A stretch of DNA of 64,000 bases from Proliferodiscus dingleyae. Taxonomy: Eukaryota > Ascomycota > Leotiomycetes > Helotiales > Lachnaceae. The stretch lies in contig QYAK01000034.1 in NCBI GenBank assembly GCA_003988795.1, forward strand, positions 124,001-188,000, written 5' to 3'. The first letter of the stretch is position 1. Each line of letters opens with the position of its first letter. The notes under the pieces are model-generated. The model was given only the letters and a program-made list of their open reading frames with translations. It was not told where the DNA came from and did no database searches. Shown here piece after piece: positions 11,154 through 21,777 of the stretch. Made by a program: the position numbers and the translations under genes.

Positions 11154-13873
11154 ATGGCTTCAGATCAGACGGGCGTGTTGCAAGAGGTCCTGGGGGCTCT
11201 AAAGTCTCTGCAGGCGAACCAGACCCAGCTGGCCGCCAATGTTGATGCCATATCAGGCCGTGTCAATGTCCTGGCTGGCATGAAAGAAGTGCGCGATGTA
11301 GCTGCTGAACCATCGAGCAAAAGCTCCAATACCCCTGAGACCCCTGAGACGCGCACCACACTGCCCGATCACTCTGAGGATGCTATTCCCACTTCCCCGT
11401 CCCTTCCGGCCGCGCAGCTTGAGAGCACCAATGGATCGGCTCAGGTCTCGCATGCTCGCAGGCCAAGTTCTACTTCGAGGATCATTCTTACGTGAGGCTC
11501 CGATGCCTGTCCTCTCCTGAAAACTGATTAACGTATGTAGCACGTATCCGGGCCAGTCTGGCATCAACCCACTTCCCATGGATTGGGGCAACAAGGACTT
11601 CCAGCAACGAGGCCCCGTTGTCGTCTCGCGGTCTCAATCGACGATCCGTCGAAGAAATGGTGAGTTTAGTGTAATCTTCCTGTTCCTGTGAATTGTACTG
11701 ATCGTCCACAGCAATCGGAGGCAAGACCTGCACATTCTATTCATGGACGTTGTTGACATTGACAAGCACATGGCGGTTCTTACTCCATATACTACGCCCT
11801 CGCTGTTGCCAGCCATGAAATTAAAGTAGATCATAGGTCAGTACCCCTTGATACAACATGAATTGGACGACCTCTTCTCCAAGCTGCTATTCCATGCGGT
11901 GCGCATACGAATCAATACAGCGACTGATACACCTCGAGACCAGATTTCACCAACACTGAGCCTGCGGCGAACATAGGACCATTCTCACAGTGGGCTGATA
12001 AAAAGAAAATTGTCTCAATGGATCCCTTAGGCCATCTGGCTCCGTGGCTCTTCTCTCAGACGATTGAAAAAGAGAATGGTGAGATCAACTAGCTTTGCTG
12101 AAGTAACATTCTGCTAATCATCCACAGTCGACATTCGTCCTACGATTGGTTTGTATTTCCTTGTAGTCCTACATGACTTTGATGGCTAACTGCTCTTCAG
12201 CGATTACCAGAGCCCATATGAAGGTAATAAGCTTCACTATTGACTGATCTCATACATATTGACGCTCCTATCAGCTTCCGGAGTTAGAGCAAAGCGTTCG
12301 AGAGGGCAGATTGTAAGTAACTTGATATCAAACCCAGAGGCAGTTGGCTTACCATTTTCAAAGAGTTCCCGACGGCAAGATTTGTCTCAATGAGACCGGT
12401 GAGTTGGCGGTGACCAAATTCGCAGTCGAACCAGTCAGCAGGATCCTTGAAACCAAATCTTGCAATCACTGACGAGATCTAGGTCTGGTACCTCCCTGGT
12501 GTTGCTGAAAGATTCGGAATTGGTGATGATGACCACTGTTCCCTTTCATCAAATTGTAACGCTAATTCAGTCCATGTCAGACGAGGGATCTCTCCGGCGA
12601 TCATTGTTCGAGCATACGGGAGGATCTTACCCCGAATTAATCACCAGAGGAGATATTAAACTCTTCTTACCGCCAATAGGTCTGTTGCTTTTTGAGTGCA
12701 GATGGAGGTTGATCTGACTCTATCCAGGTGGTCTTACCGTATACTGCTTCGGAGATCCAGCAAAGATGTCAGACGAGAAAGTGCGATTGGCTCTGAGGAT
12801 TCACGATGAGGTAAAGCTCCTTCATCCAGGACTAACATCGTACCGTCACATCTTGTTTGACACCATTCTAGTGCAACGGATCAGACGTCTTCGGGTCCGA
12901 CATATGCACATGCCGTCCATATCTCATCTTTGGAATTGAGGAAGCCGTCAAGGAGGCACAAAAGTCCGTCTTCTACCCTAACTCACGCTGCATAACAGGT
13001 GATTTTGCTGACCTGACCTAGAGGCGGGAGTGGGGTTGTGATTTATTTCCGCAAGGAAGGTCGTGCTCTTGGTGAAGTGACGAAGGTAAAGCATGGCTGT
13101 TTACATTCCCAATCATCTCTCATAACACAGCTTATCGTACATACACCTTTATACGATAATGCAGATAGCACCATTGCTGCCCATTCCCTGCTTCCACAAC
13201 ATGATCATCCCCCACTGTCCGCATACACCGCTAAGCCCAAACGCTTGCAACACTCTCCCTATCTCGATGGTGTTCTGATTTGTTGCTACAGTATCTAGTG
13301 TACAATGCACGAAAGCGCGGATCTGACCGTGCCTCGGAATATTTCAAACGGACAGAGAACATCGCCGGTGTGAAGGATATGAGATTCCAGGCACTAATGC
13401 CAGACATTCTACATTGGCTAGGTATCAAGAAAATCGACAGAATGCTGAGCATGAGCAAGTAAGCCTTTCCATGGCGAAGGCAAACTTTTGGTACTGATAT
13501 ATTTACTAGCATGAAACATGACGCTATTGTTGGTCAAGGGTAGCTACCAAGATTTTTATTACTGTCAAATATCGTGGCTGATAACCCTTTCTAGCATCCC
13601 CATTCATGAGCGGGTTGAGCTCCCCGAGTCTTGGATCCCTGCGGACTCGCGGGTTGAGATAGACGCCAAGATCACAGCTGGTCAGTCTAGCTGCCGCCCG
13701 AAAGCTCTGCTCTGTTGACACTAGGGCTGACACTCCCAGGATATTTCACCACTGGCCATCGAATGACCGAGGAAGAGCTTGCTGCTGTGAAAGGAAGAAG
13801 TTGGGAGGAGTGAGAGCCCCATTTAGCCAGATCTACGCCTGAAGCTGACCCAACATGCAGTATCGATCACTGA
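11154..13873 (+). CDS. URC1: URC1-type GTP cyclohydrolase II-like protein (uracil catabolism)
   Basis: Homologue of RibA/GTP cyclohydrolase II in the fungal URC pathway, in which uracil is first made into UMP and then degraded. Nineteen exons give 523 residues: 11154-11491, 11541-11659, 11712-11720, 11767-11836, 11939-12078, 12128-12148, 12201-12223, 12275-12312, 12364-12433, 12483-12522, 12581-12679, 12728-12810, 12872-12963, 13022-13085, 13292-13458, 13510-13539, 13595-13680, 13740-13809 and 13861-13873. Residues 1-112 are a Ser/Pro-rich, poorly conserved lead. Then come TYPGQSGINPLPMDWGN, RGPVVVSRSQSTIRRRN, the zinc-ligand set Cys351-x10-Cys362-x-Cys364, and RKEGRALGE, equivalent to the GTP-binding region of RibA. 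Intron 3 is GC-AG and exon 3 is 9 nt. It is by far the most intron-rich gene in the window. Confidence 0.93.
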
Positions 13874-14527
13874 TCACACGCCGTAGAGAGAAGATGCATC
13901 TCGCATTCAGCTCTTAGTTGGTTACTCGGGGCACGCATCCGTGCCCGACATCTGCACTAGTGTATCCTAGAATAGAAGTCCCTTCAGCATGATAAAATAG
14001 CTCTCAGGAGAAATAGTCGCTCGCTCACTGTCCCCGCTCTAATTTTCGTTGTAGATATTCTTCCTAGAAGGCGACTAACTGTCAAGTACCTGTCAGTTCC
14101 AGACTCGTGGCTCAATACCCAATTCGTGCTTTAGTCTGACATAGTCCAGCCTTGGATGAGGGGTGAACGTAAATGTATCCCACTCCAATGCAGAGCGATT
14201 GTGGGGCAACCACTCATAAGCTTGCACATAGTCCTCGCGTGTACACACAAGCGGATCCGGTTTCTAAATTGCCCACAGGCTGATGCAGTGACATGTGGCG
14301 AGACCTCACCACTTGCAAGATGGGTTGGTCCTAAGTCGGCAGCTCCGCACTATTTCACGAAGTCCTGCTTCTGGTCATATAGATACTCAAGCTAGCGTGA
14401 TTATTCAGAGTTTTTCTCAGTAATGAGCTGATGTACAAAAGTCTTTCTGTCAATAACATTTGATATTGTATACCAAGTAAAACCACAACTTTCTACACAT
14501 CCACTATACTGGCCATCTTCTCATAAC
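13874..14527. other. intergenic region after URC1
   Basis: About 650 bp holding the URC1 3' UTR and the promoter of the next small gene. No conserved frame or RNA gene is visible. Confidence 0.5.
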
Positions 14528-14980
14528 ATGGGCGCGAAATCGCAATCAAGAGCCTCCTCACCCAAGAGCAGCCCACGCCGACCGAAGCTCATGAGAGCAG
14601 CAGCAACTGCGCCATCACTAGCGACATCAAATGCATCGAGGCAAGACCTCGCAACGCTCCAGTCCTCTGGAGCAGCATCGCTTCTCAGCAGAGTAGCGAG
14701 TAACTCGACAGGACATCATGACCACGGCTATCCCGGCTCACTAAGTAGTGTCTGTTCAAGTCCTGAACAAAGCTCGCCTGAGAGCGCTTCAGCGGATGGA
14801 AGGAAGCAATCATTTGAACTGCCTCTTCATCAAAGTGGGTAGATGGGCAATGGCATGCTACACATTGCTGACCACCTGATAGCGAGCAATTATTTTAGCT
14901 TCCCAAGCTTCGAGGACTTTGAAGATCTGCGCCGAGAAAGTGACGAGAGGAGAGCAACGCATGACAATAGAGTAACATGA
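14528..14980 (+). CDS. small serine-rich protein, function unknown
   Basis: I do not recognise a family. Two exons (14528-14838 and 14899-14980) encode 130 residues. The first 100 residues are rich in Ser, Ala and Pro, start MGAKSQSRASSPKSSPRRP and look disordered. The second exon gives an acidic, charged end (SGFPSFEDFEDLRRESDERR). The chosen donor (GTAGAT after AGTGG) keeps frame and joins the two halves into a sensible charged tail. Without splicing the protein would stop after 104 residues. A Gly at position 2 might allow N-myristoylation (inference). Codon use is ordinary. Similar short Ser-rich proteins with an F-x-x-F-E-D-like tail are common in filamentous ascomycetes. Confidence 0.55.
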
Positions 14981-15759
14981 GCTGCTCGAGGGATCTCAGG
15001 CATCGAAGAGCAGTGAAGGGCGAAAGAGAGGAACATGATAAGGAAGGTGGGGAATATATGAGCAGATCACGCCACGGAGGCACCAATACCCCGGAGTTTC
15101 GGAACAGAGATGGAATAACTGTCAGGAGTTCACATAAGGAAAGCCAATGGAGATGGTAATTCGGTACATACAAGATATAGCTGTCACTAATATTGGAATC
15201 TCAGGTAGATCTGAGGATCTTGGCCCGGGCTTATCTTTATTGTATCTGGAGGTGAATGCACATATCAATTCCATTTGCTTCACTTACCCTTGTAAAGCCA
15301 TATTGAATGCCCCTTGCCTGGTCAGGGAAAGCCAGCATGCCCTTCAACAGAAAACAGACTATCCGAGAGAGAAACTTGGCTCTGGCTGCCATTTGTCGTA
15401 GTATCCGTAAAGAGTTCTAGCACAACAAGGTGGAAAATTGCGCGGCAAGCTAGGTGATGTGAGGAGAAAGACGGAATTTAATACGCGTTGATAATATATT
15501 CATTGTATTTCTTTTGCACACTCACACTTTTGTCTCAACCGGCGACGTCGTGGTGTTTTTCCCCCCCCCAGAACATTTCGTTAGGCGGGGCGGGAGAGGA
15601 AGAGGAAGAGGGAGAGGGAGAGGGAGAGGGTCCAAGCGCCCTCGCTAAGAAAAAGGCCACACAGAAAAGCTAGCGAAAACCACGAAATCTTCTAAACGCC
15701 AACAGCATTTGTTCATCTCTCAACAGCCCCCGAACGCGATCGAGTAATTTATCGCAATC
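14981..15759. other. promoter region of the ribosomal protein eS1 gene
   Basis: About 780 bp without a supportable gene. It contains a GAGGAA/GAGAGG purine repeat (15592-15630) and a C-run at 15561-15569. The last 120 bp should be the RPS1 promoter and 5' UTR. Confidence 0.5.
15592..15630. repeat. purine hexamer microsatellite (GAGGAA/GGGAGA)
   Basis: An almost pure G/A tract of tandem hexamers, 130-170 bp upstream of the eS1 start codon. Such polypurine tracts are frequent in promoters of strongly expressed fungal genes. Confidence 0.75.
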
Positions 15760-16812
15760 ATGGCTGTCGGAAAGTGAGTTTCCCCTCGCTTCCACTGTAT
15801 CTATGCTCTGGTCTTTGGATGTCGCACTTTGACAGGTGGTGGAGGGGCACACGGGGCAGATAATGAAAGACATCGAGAGGCACTGTCTGACAGCAGCACA
15901 GGAACAAGCGCCTTTCAAAGGGCAAGAAAGGTCTCAAGAAGAAGACTCAGGATCCATTTACCCGCAAGGATTGGTACCAAGTCAAGGTATGCAACTCGAC
16001 GCAATCTCGACTACATTGTGGAAGACTGACATGCTCCTAGGCTCCATCGTCCTTCCAAATCCGAGAGTGCGTCAAAATGTTCGACTGTTTCCCGAACATA
16101 TTTAACTAATTTTGTAGTGTTGGAAAGACCCTTGTCAATAGAACGACTGGTTTGAAGAACGCAAACGATGCGCTGAAGGGCAGAATCTTCGAGGTCTCGT
16201 TGGCCGATCTCCAGAAGGATGAGGACCATGCTTTCCGCAAGGTCAAGCTCCGTGTCGATGAAGTCCAGGGCAAGAACTGCCTGACCAACTTCCACGGTCT
16301 CGATTTCACATCCGACAAACTCCGATCCCTCGTCCGCAAATGGCAATCTTTGATCGAGGCCAATGTCACGGTCAAGACCACCGACGACTACCTCCTCCGC
16401 CTATTCGCCATTGCTTTCACCAAGCGCCGACCGAACCAGATCAAGAAGACCACATATGCTGCCAGCTCTCAGATCAGAGCCATCCGCAAGAAGATGACTG
16501 ATATCATCCAGCGTGAGGCCCAAAGCTGCACCCTCACACAGCTCACTGCCAAGCTCATCCCCGAGGTTATTGGCCGTGAGATTGAGAAATCTACCCAAGG
16601 CATCTACCCATTACAAAACGTGGGTGCTATCAATTTATTTGGGACATCACATCGCTAATTTTACATAGGTCCACATCCGCAAAGTTAAGCTCCTGAAGGC
16701 ACCCAAGTTCGACCTCGGTGCTCTTCTTAACCTTCACGGCGAGTCGAATACAGATGAGTCGGGTCAAAAGGTTGAGAGGGAGTTTAAGGAGAAGGTGTTG
16801 GATGAGGTATAA
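15760..16812 (+). CDS. RPS1: 40S ribosomal protein eS1 (S3Ae family)
   Basis: Structural protein of the small ribosomal subunit. Exons: 15760-15773 (14 nt), 15902-15986, 16041-16066 (26 nt), 16118-16619 and 16669-16812, total 256 residues, matching the family. The N-terminus MAVGKNKRLSKGKKGLKKK and the block DPFTRKDWYQVKAPSSFQ are diagnostic. The centre carries TNFHGLDFTSDKLRSLVRKW and the C-terminus HIRKVKLLKAPKFDLG, ending with an acidic tail. A short first exon followed by the longest intron (128 nt) is typical for fungal ribosomal protein genes. I looked for a snoRNA in that intron and found no convincing boxes. Confidence 0.96.
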
Positions 16813-17153
16813 ATGACTTGGTGGCGATGTATCTGGAAGGGGAAGGGTGTTTTGACTGGTCATTTGCATGTAGTCAGGTCTTGCACTTTGGGCATATGGC
16901 GTGCCAGGACTAGCATATAGGGCTAACAAATAAATTTGCCAAATTTGCGAACAAAAGCAATGTTGAGTTTAGTCTCCAGACATGTGAAAGATTGTCTCGT
17001 GTCTTGGCATTAGCGCCTGCCTGACTGGCTGACGTCGTTAATCAAAGAAAACCGGCGAGACTGGTGAACCACCATCACCTCGGATTTCTTGTGTCTCCCA
17101 ACTCTAGATTCTACTTTCATGAATTTTAATTTTCGGGCAGTATATCCATATAC
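16813..17153. other. intergenic region between RPS1 and the Rab gene
   Basis: About 340 bp with the RPS1 3' UTR and the promoter of the Rab-like gene. Nothing else is seen. Confidence 0.5.
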
Positions 17154-17883
17154 ATGGCATCCGACGAGTCTCTGCCGACCCTCAAGCTATTGATGATCGG
17201 GCCCTCTGGAGCCGGAAAATCAGCATGTACAGAACGCCCCATGCTTTCAGCACTTTTGCCCCTGCTAATTATACCTTGTCTCTAGTACTCATCCGATACT
17301 GCGATGACCAGTTCGACTCCGAATCTTCGACCGCGACAATAGGAGTAGACTTCAAAGTATCTTATCTTCGCTTCCCCATCTAACTGTGACCACAACTGAC
17401 AGACATTTGCAGCTCAAGAAGCTCTCTGTTCACGGAAAAGCTTACCGCCTTAATCTTCTCGACACAGCCGGCCAGGAACGCTTTCGCACACTGTCCAACT
17501 CCTACTACCGCGGCGCCCATGGCGTGATTCTCGTCTACGACACCTCTAGCTCCGAGAGCTTCAACGCCATGGAGAGGTGGTTTGAAGAGGCAGAGACGAA
17601 CGCTATGCCCGGTGCTATCATGTATCTAGTAGGAAGCAAAGTAGATAAGATACGCGCAAGGCAGGTTACGACTGAGCAGGGTCAACAGTTGGCGGAAAGA
17701 CACGGCTGTGGATTTTGTGAGGTCAGCGCCAAGACGAGGGAGGGTGTCAGGAAGCCGTTCGTGGAGATTGTGGACGCTATCGTGAAGGATCCGCAGCTTC
17801 TAAACGCAGCATCAAGGAGGTCCGGGACAATTGCTGTCGGTGGTGGAGGAGGTGAGGGGTACAGCAGTGGATGTGCTTGCTAA
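17154..17883 (+). CDS. Rab18-like small GTPase
   Basis: Membrane-traffic GTPase of the Rab family, closest in appearance to Rab18 (ER and lipid-droplet related in other eukaryotes). Exons: 17154-17226, 17286-17356 and 17413-17883, total 204 residues. G1 is GPSGAGKS, switch I ends TATIGVDFK, G3 is DTAGQERF followed by RTLSNSYYRGAHG, and G5 is SAKT. The C-terminus GCAC gives a double-cysteine C-x-C prenylation signal after a Gly-rich linker. Residues 123-126 read SKVD where Rabs normally have NKxD, so the base-recognition Asn is Ser. The residue is unusual but the rest of the fold is intact. Subfamily assignment is moderate; another Rab class is possible. Confidence 0.88.
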
Positions 17884-17994
17884 AGGGGAGTGCGGTATAG
17901 GGTAGAGCATGATGCTGGGACTGAGACTGGGAAACACGGAGTTTTATGAGACATGGCAGATTGATACCCTCATGATATTAGAAATCATACACAT

Positions 17995-19106
17995 CTACTC
18001 TTTTGGTTTGAGGAATTCTACAACAGCTATTTCGAAGAGTATATTAGCGATGTTTGTCTAATATGCCTAAAATAATAGTGCAACATACCTTTCCTGAAAG
18101 CCTCAGGCTGCTCCGAGATAACCCAGTGTCCAGCATCAATATCTGCCAGCTCGAACTTTGGGAAGAATTTGCCCACTATTGGCAATGCTTCATCAGGGAC
18201 GTATCTACTTTGTGTGCCACGAACGAAAAGCGCTGGCTTTTCAAACCGTACCTCCTCTGGATCCTTGAATGGAAAGTCTCCTAGATTATCTAATGCGGCT
18301 CCTAGTATTTTCAAGGGTACTTTGAACTTCTGCGTCTTCTCGTCTGCCGGCCGATATAGGTTACCCAGGAGGAACTGACGGATAGTAACTGACTACAAAC
18401 CAGAACATTAGCATAGAACAGTGGTCGGAGACCGGCATAATTACCTCCTCATAATCTTGTAATATCTTGTCGGCCTCGGCTTGTCTAGTTACTCCTGCAT
18501 CTTCAATCTTCCTCATGCCTCGAACATATGTCCCGAAACTGCTTAGAAGAGCAGCATCTATTGGAGCATTGTCGACGGGGATGATATCTCGGACTAGGTG
18601 CGGTGCTTTCAAAGCCAGAGTCATAGCTGTTTTTGATCCCCTGAATTTGCATAAGCCCTGAAATACCTTAACAACGAAAGCAGTTCCTACATCGAGTGGC
18701 CAATCAGCGTGGGATTTTGTAGTTTATGTTCCGCGATGAAGCCCTCGACATCGTCTGCCATCGCCATATAATTATGAGTCGGGTGGTGAGGAGAGTCTCC
18801 ATGGTTCCGTAAATCGACCGCGTACACAGGTCTCCCTAGGTCTCTTGCAAGAGCCCTGTGTAAAACAGTCAGCACTTGCACAGTAGAGTTCTGACTACAG
18901 AATGCTCACTTACTAATGCTCCGATTATTCTTCTTAGACCCGAAAAGACCATGCATGAAGATTATGGCCTCTGGAGCATTGGATGAAGGTTTGGAGGGCT
19001 GATGAAGATCATACGCTAGGGTTACTCGAGTAGCCGTAGAATAAGCTCTGCTAGATGGCTTGGAGCAGAGTGAAACTGCTCCTAAGCTTGATATTCGAAG
19101 CAACAT
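17995..19106 (-). CDS. mitochondrial alpha/beta hydrolase (ABHD11/IMO32/EAT1 family)
   Basis: Predicted serine hydrolase of the mitochondrial ABHD11 group. Family members include yeast IMO32 and the ethanol acetyltransferase EAT1; the true substrate here is unknown. Exons: 19106-18910, 18855-18691, 18640-18445, 18392-18089 and 18026-17995, total 297 residues. The first 25 residues are rich in Arg, Ser and Leu without acids, which fits a mitochondrial presequence. FMHGLFGSKKNNRS is the oxyanion region, GHSMGSK the nucleophile elbow (Ser), and DAGHWVISEQP holds the catalytic His. The last exon is tiny (AVVEFLKPKE then stop). It was found from a GTATGT donor and CTAAT branch site at the end of the previous exon. 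Confidence 0.9.
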
Positions 19107-19506
19107 TATGCAGATGCCTTCGAAGCGGTGCTGAGATGCCTAATACTTAGAGTCGCGTAGTATCTTGGTTTTGTCAATCTAATCTAATCTTATCTCGGCC
19201 AGATCCTTATATTTCACCTCTCCTTCGTCGGACATGTAGTCTTTGCATGGTCACAAGGTCTCGAGCTTGCCAAACAGAATCTATAGACAGAGTTAGAGAT
19301 GAGAGAAAATACATCACTAATTACCCGTATAGTTACAATGTAGATAAATTAAAGATGGTTGGCCACATGAGGGCTATGACCAAGCTCTGCATCGACAAAC
19401 AGAACGCCGACCTATAATCTACGACTGGAGAGTTGATTAGGCCCCGTATATGCTGCACTAGCGACGAGGGCCAGCTCTCCGTGTTCTGTTTCTGACCTGG
19501 ACTGGC
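19107..19506. other. intergenic region between the hydrolase and SUR1-like genes
   Basis: About 400 bp. It holds the promoter of the hydrolase gene and the 3' UTR of the glycosyltransferase gene. No conserved frame. Confidence 0.5.
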
Positions 19507-20549
19507 TCATGCCATCCGATCTAGTAATTCGTATTTTCCTTTTCCTCCACTGAACCTTCTCCAAAAGCTCCACTTCTTCCATCCATTAGATGTCGATCCT
19601 GACCTCTTTATTCCCCTCGTCCAAGCCCACCATAATAATCCTATCACCGTGAATCCTACTGCAAAGCCTACCACGGTGAGTAATACCCAATGCTGACCCA
19701 TCCAAAATATTGTTTGCGCATCTTTGCCATGCCAACTACTGCCTTTGGAAATTTGGAAGAAGCTCCAAGAGTGCTTGCTGTACTCGTCCGGCATGAGAAC
19801 TCTTACACGGTCCAGTGGCTCTTGAACAGTGCTTATATACTCCTTCCACATGACAGACAGGAACAACGGACCAGTGCTGTACATGACAGAGATATAGGGC
19901 AAGCCCCAATTGCGATTGTACGATGCAAGCGACTCTATCACATGAGTAAAGAAGGGATGTTGCGCTCTGGAACCCATGGCGTCGTTGCTGATGCCAGTGG
20001 GTATTGTACGCCGCAGCCATGATGGGTAACTAAGAAGAGGATCAAGGCGTCGGTTGCAGCCATCATCTAGATCGATGTATATGCCGCCATAGAAGTGTAG
20101 CACAAAGTATCGAATCGCATCTGCACGCTGAATCGGGAAGGGATAACTGTCGAAGGTATCCATAAACCAAGGATACTCTGTGGCTATAAATTCTCTAGAC
20201 AGATCATCGGTCCAGAGCTGAGGATACCTATCAGTATTGGATTTTGAGCTTAGAATACACGTAAACGCACCTTGTATTCGTAATCATCATGTAAATCGAC
20301 ACACGCCTGCTGGCCCGGCTTCCATTTCTCTGGAATTGTTGTATTGATATAGGTCTGGTGTATGATCTTGGGAATTAATTGCGTCCTGTTGCCGGTGAGA
20401 TCTGACCCCGGGGCAGGAATTTCGGATCGAAGGATAGCATCTGCAGAGGCGTCTTCGAAGAGGAGCGAGATCAGGGTGCTGCAGGCATTGAGAAGGAAGC
20501 CGATGATTATTAGGTGTATAACGAGGAATATGGCGGTTCCACGACGCAT
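19507..20549 (-). CDS. SUR1: inositol phosphoceramide mannosyltransferase (SUR1/CSH1 type)
   Basis: Predicted Golgi enzyme that transfers mannose from GDP-mannose to inositol phosphoceramide to make MIPC. In yeast it works in a complex with CSG2. Exons 20549-20271 and 20217-19507 give 329 residues. There is a signal-anchor helix at about residues 7-26, and the DXD sugar-nucleotide motif lies in GGIYIDLDDG (Asp142 and Asp144). The family block IPKIIHQTYINTTIPEKW is near the N-terminus, and a second membrane helix (about residues 275-298) is followed by a basic cytosolic tail. The two-helix topology distinguishes it from the OCH1 mannosyltransferases, which share the DXD fold. The intron junction K-LWTDD is conserved. 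Confidence 0.88.
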
Positions 20550-21777
20550 CGTGGACAGTAGTTGGATCGAAAGGCGAGAGAGCTTTGCGCTGATTGTAGG
20601 ACGTCTTAAGAAGCAGATGATATCACCAAATGGTCTTCTTATGGCCGCATCAAGGGAGAGATCGAGGGCAAGAAGACGGTATTCTTCAGCCTTTGGCGCT
20701 CTTGTGTCTCGTAGAAGGAGCGAAGGGCAAAGGAGCGGGTTCGAAATCGATTAAATGATCATAAAAGAAACATCGTCGGCGGTAGCCAACAAATCTCAAA
20801 GACGGTGACGACAAAGAATCGAAGGCTTCGGGCGCCACACACGAAGGAAAAGTCGAAAGAGCGAAGGGTTGAGAGCGGGAGCGCGAAGGCGAAGGGGGAA
20901 AGAAGAGAAGATAGCGGGCGGCGCATGCATGCGGAGGTGAGAAAAGGAGATTTTGGTTGGTTGGTGGCTTGTCGACTGTGGCTTTGCTTGGCTGCTACTG
21001 CGTTGCGTTGTGTTGCGCTCTGTTGCGGTAATTACTTCGCAATTGACATCGACATCGACTTCCACAGTAGAGTAGAGTACAATGTATGTACGGTACAGTA
21101 CAGTACGGTGCAGTACGGTGCAGTACTTCACTTCCAAGTATAGGGGTAAAGGGGTCATCTGCACGTCTCACGGGTGCTCACTTCAGCTCACTCTCAAGAT
21201 CAGATCTATTCAGTTCAGTTCAGTTCAGTTCATGCTATTTGCCGTCTCTGTCTCTCTCTTACTCACTCACACACACTCTCTCTCTCACTTTGTCGCAGTA
21301 AATCTGGTTGTTCGCACTGCCATGGCCATGGCATCTCACACTGCACAGCCACTTCCAGCGACGCGTCCCCACGGCCCAACTTCAAGCCCGGCTCCGAGTC
21401 TGCTATTTCAGAACACGGCCTCGCACTCCGGCTTTCCCGATATTCGATTTAATGGATTTCGGGCGCACTGTCGGATGGACCTGGGAATAGATGCTCAAGC
21501 GTGGTCGACCATAGTCTCCTCTGAATGACAGGGAGACCACGAAACGAGGATCGCGTTATGAGAAGCTCTGGTTCCAACTTCGAGGCCCCTTTTAATCATC
21601 GATAGTCATAGAACAGCTTTGGTGATGTTGCAGGCTAAGTTGTTCCGTTCCTGGATCAACTCATCTGTCTGGAGCTTACTCCACAGGTAATAAGAGTTGA
21701 CTTGACCCAAAGCCAACAACTCGAATCAATGTTAGGAAACCCTGCAACAAAGCTTCTAGATACCAGTTGCACAAGGT
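20550..21777. other. intergenic region upstream of SUR1
   Basis: About 1.2 kb with no gene I can support. It contains TACAGTAC/GTGCAGTAC repeats (21090-21128), a TTCAG pentamer repeat (21209-21231) and a CT/CA-rich tract (21240-21295). Short frames here (for example one from ATG 21322) have no recognisable features. The right end should hold the MMM1 3' UTR. Confidence 0.5.
21085..21231. repeat. TACAGTAC and TTCAG tandem repeats
   Basis: At 21090-21128 there are overlapping units of GTACAGTAC and GGTGCAGTAC, and at 21209-21231 four to five copies of TTCAG. The block lies about 0.55-0.7 kb upstream of the SUR1 start, the same relative place as the TACTGTA clusters at RHB1 and FUR1. Confidence 0.7.

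Noticed and set aside
13086..13291. Possible snoRNA in the 206-nt intron of URC1
   Set aside because: ATGATCA and CTGA are present with a partial CAAC/GTTG pairing, but the boxes deviate, the spacing is long, and no guide is seen.
15774..15901. Possible snoRNA in the long first intron of RPS1
   Set aside because: Only a weak ATAATGA box and a CTGA about 30 nt away; no closing stem and no rRNA antisense that I recognise.
20805..21143. 112- and 122-codon frames on both strands upstream of SUR1
   Set aside because: Low-complexity Arg/Lys and repeat-derived sequence over the TACAGTAC tract; no conserved features.
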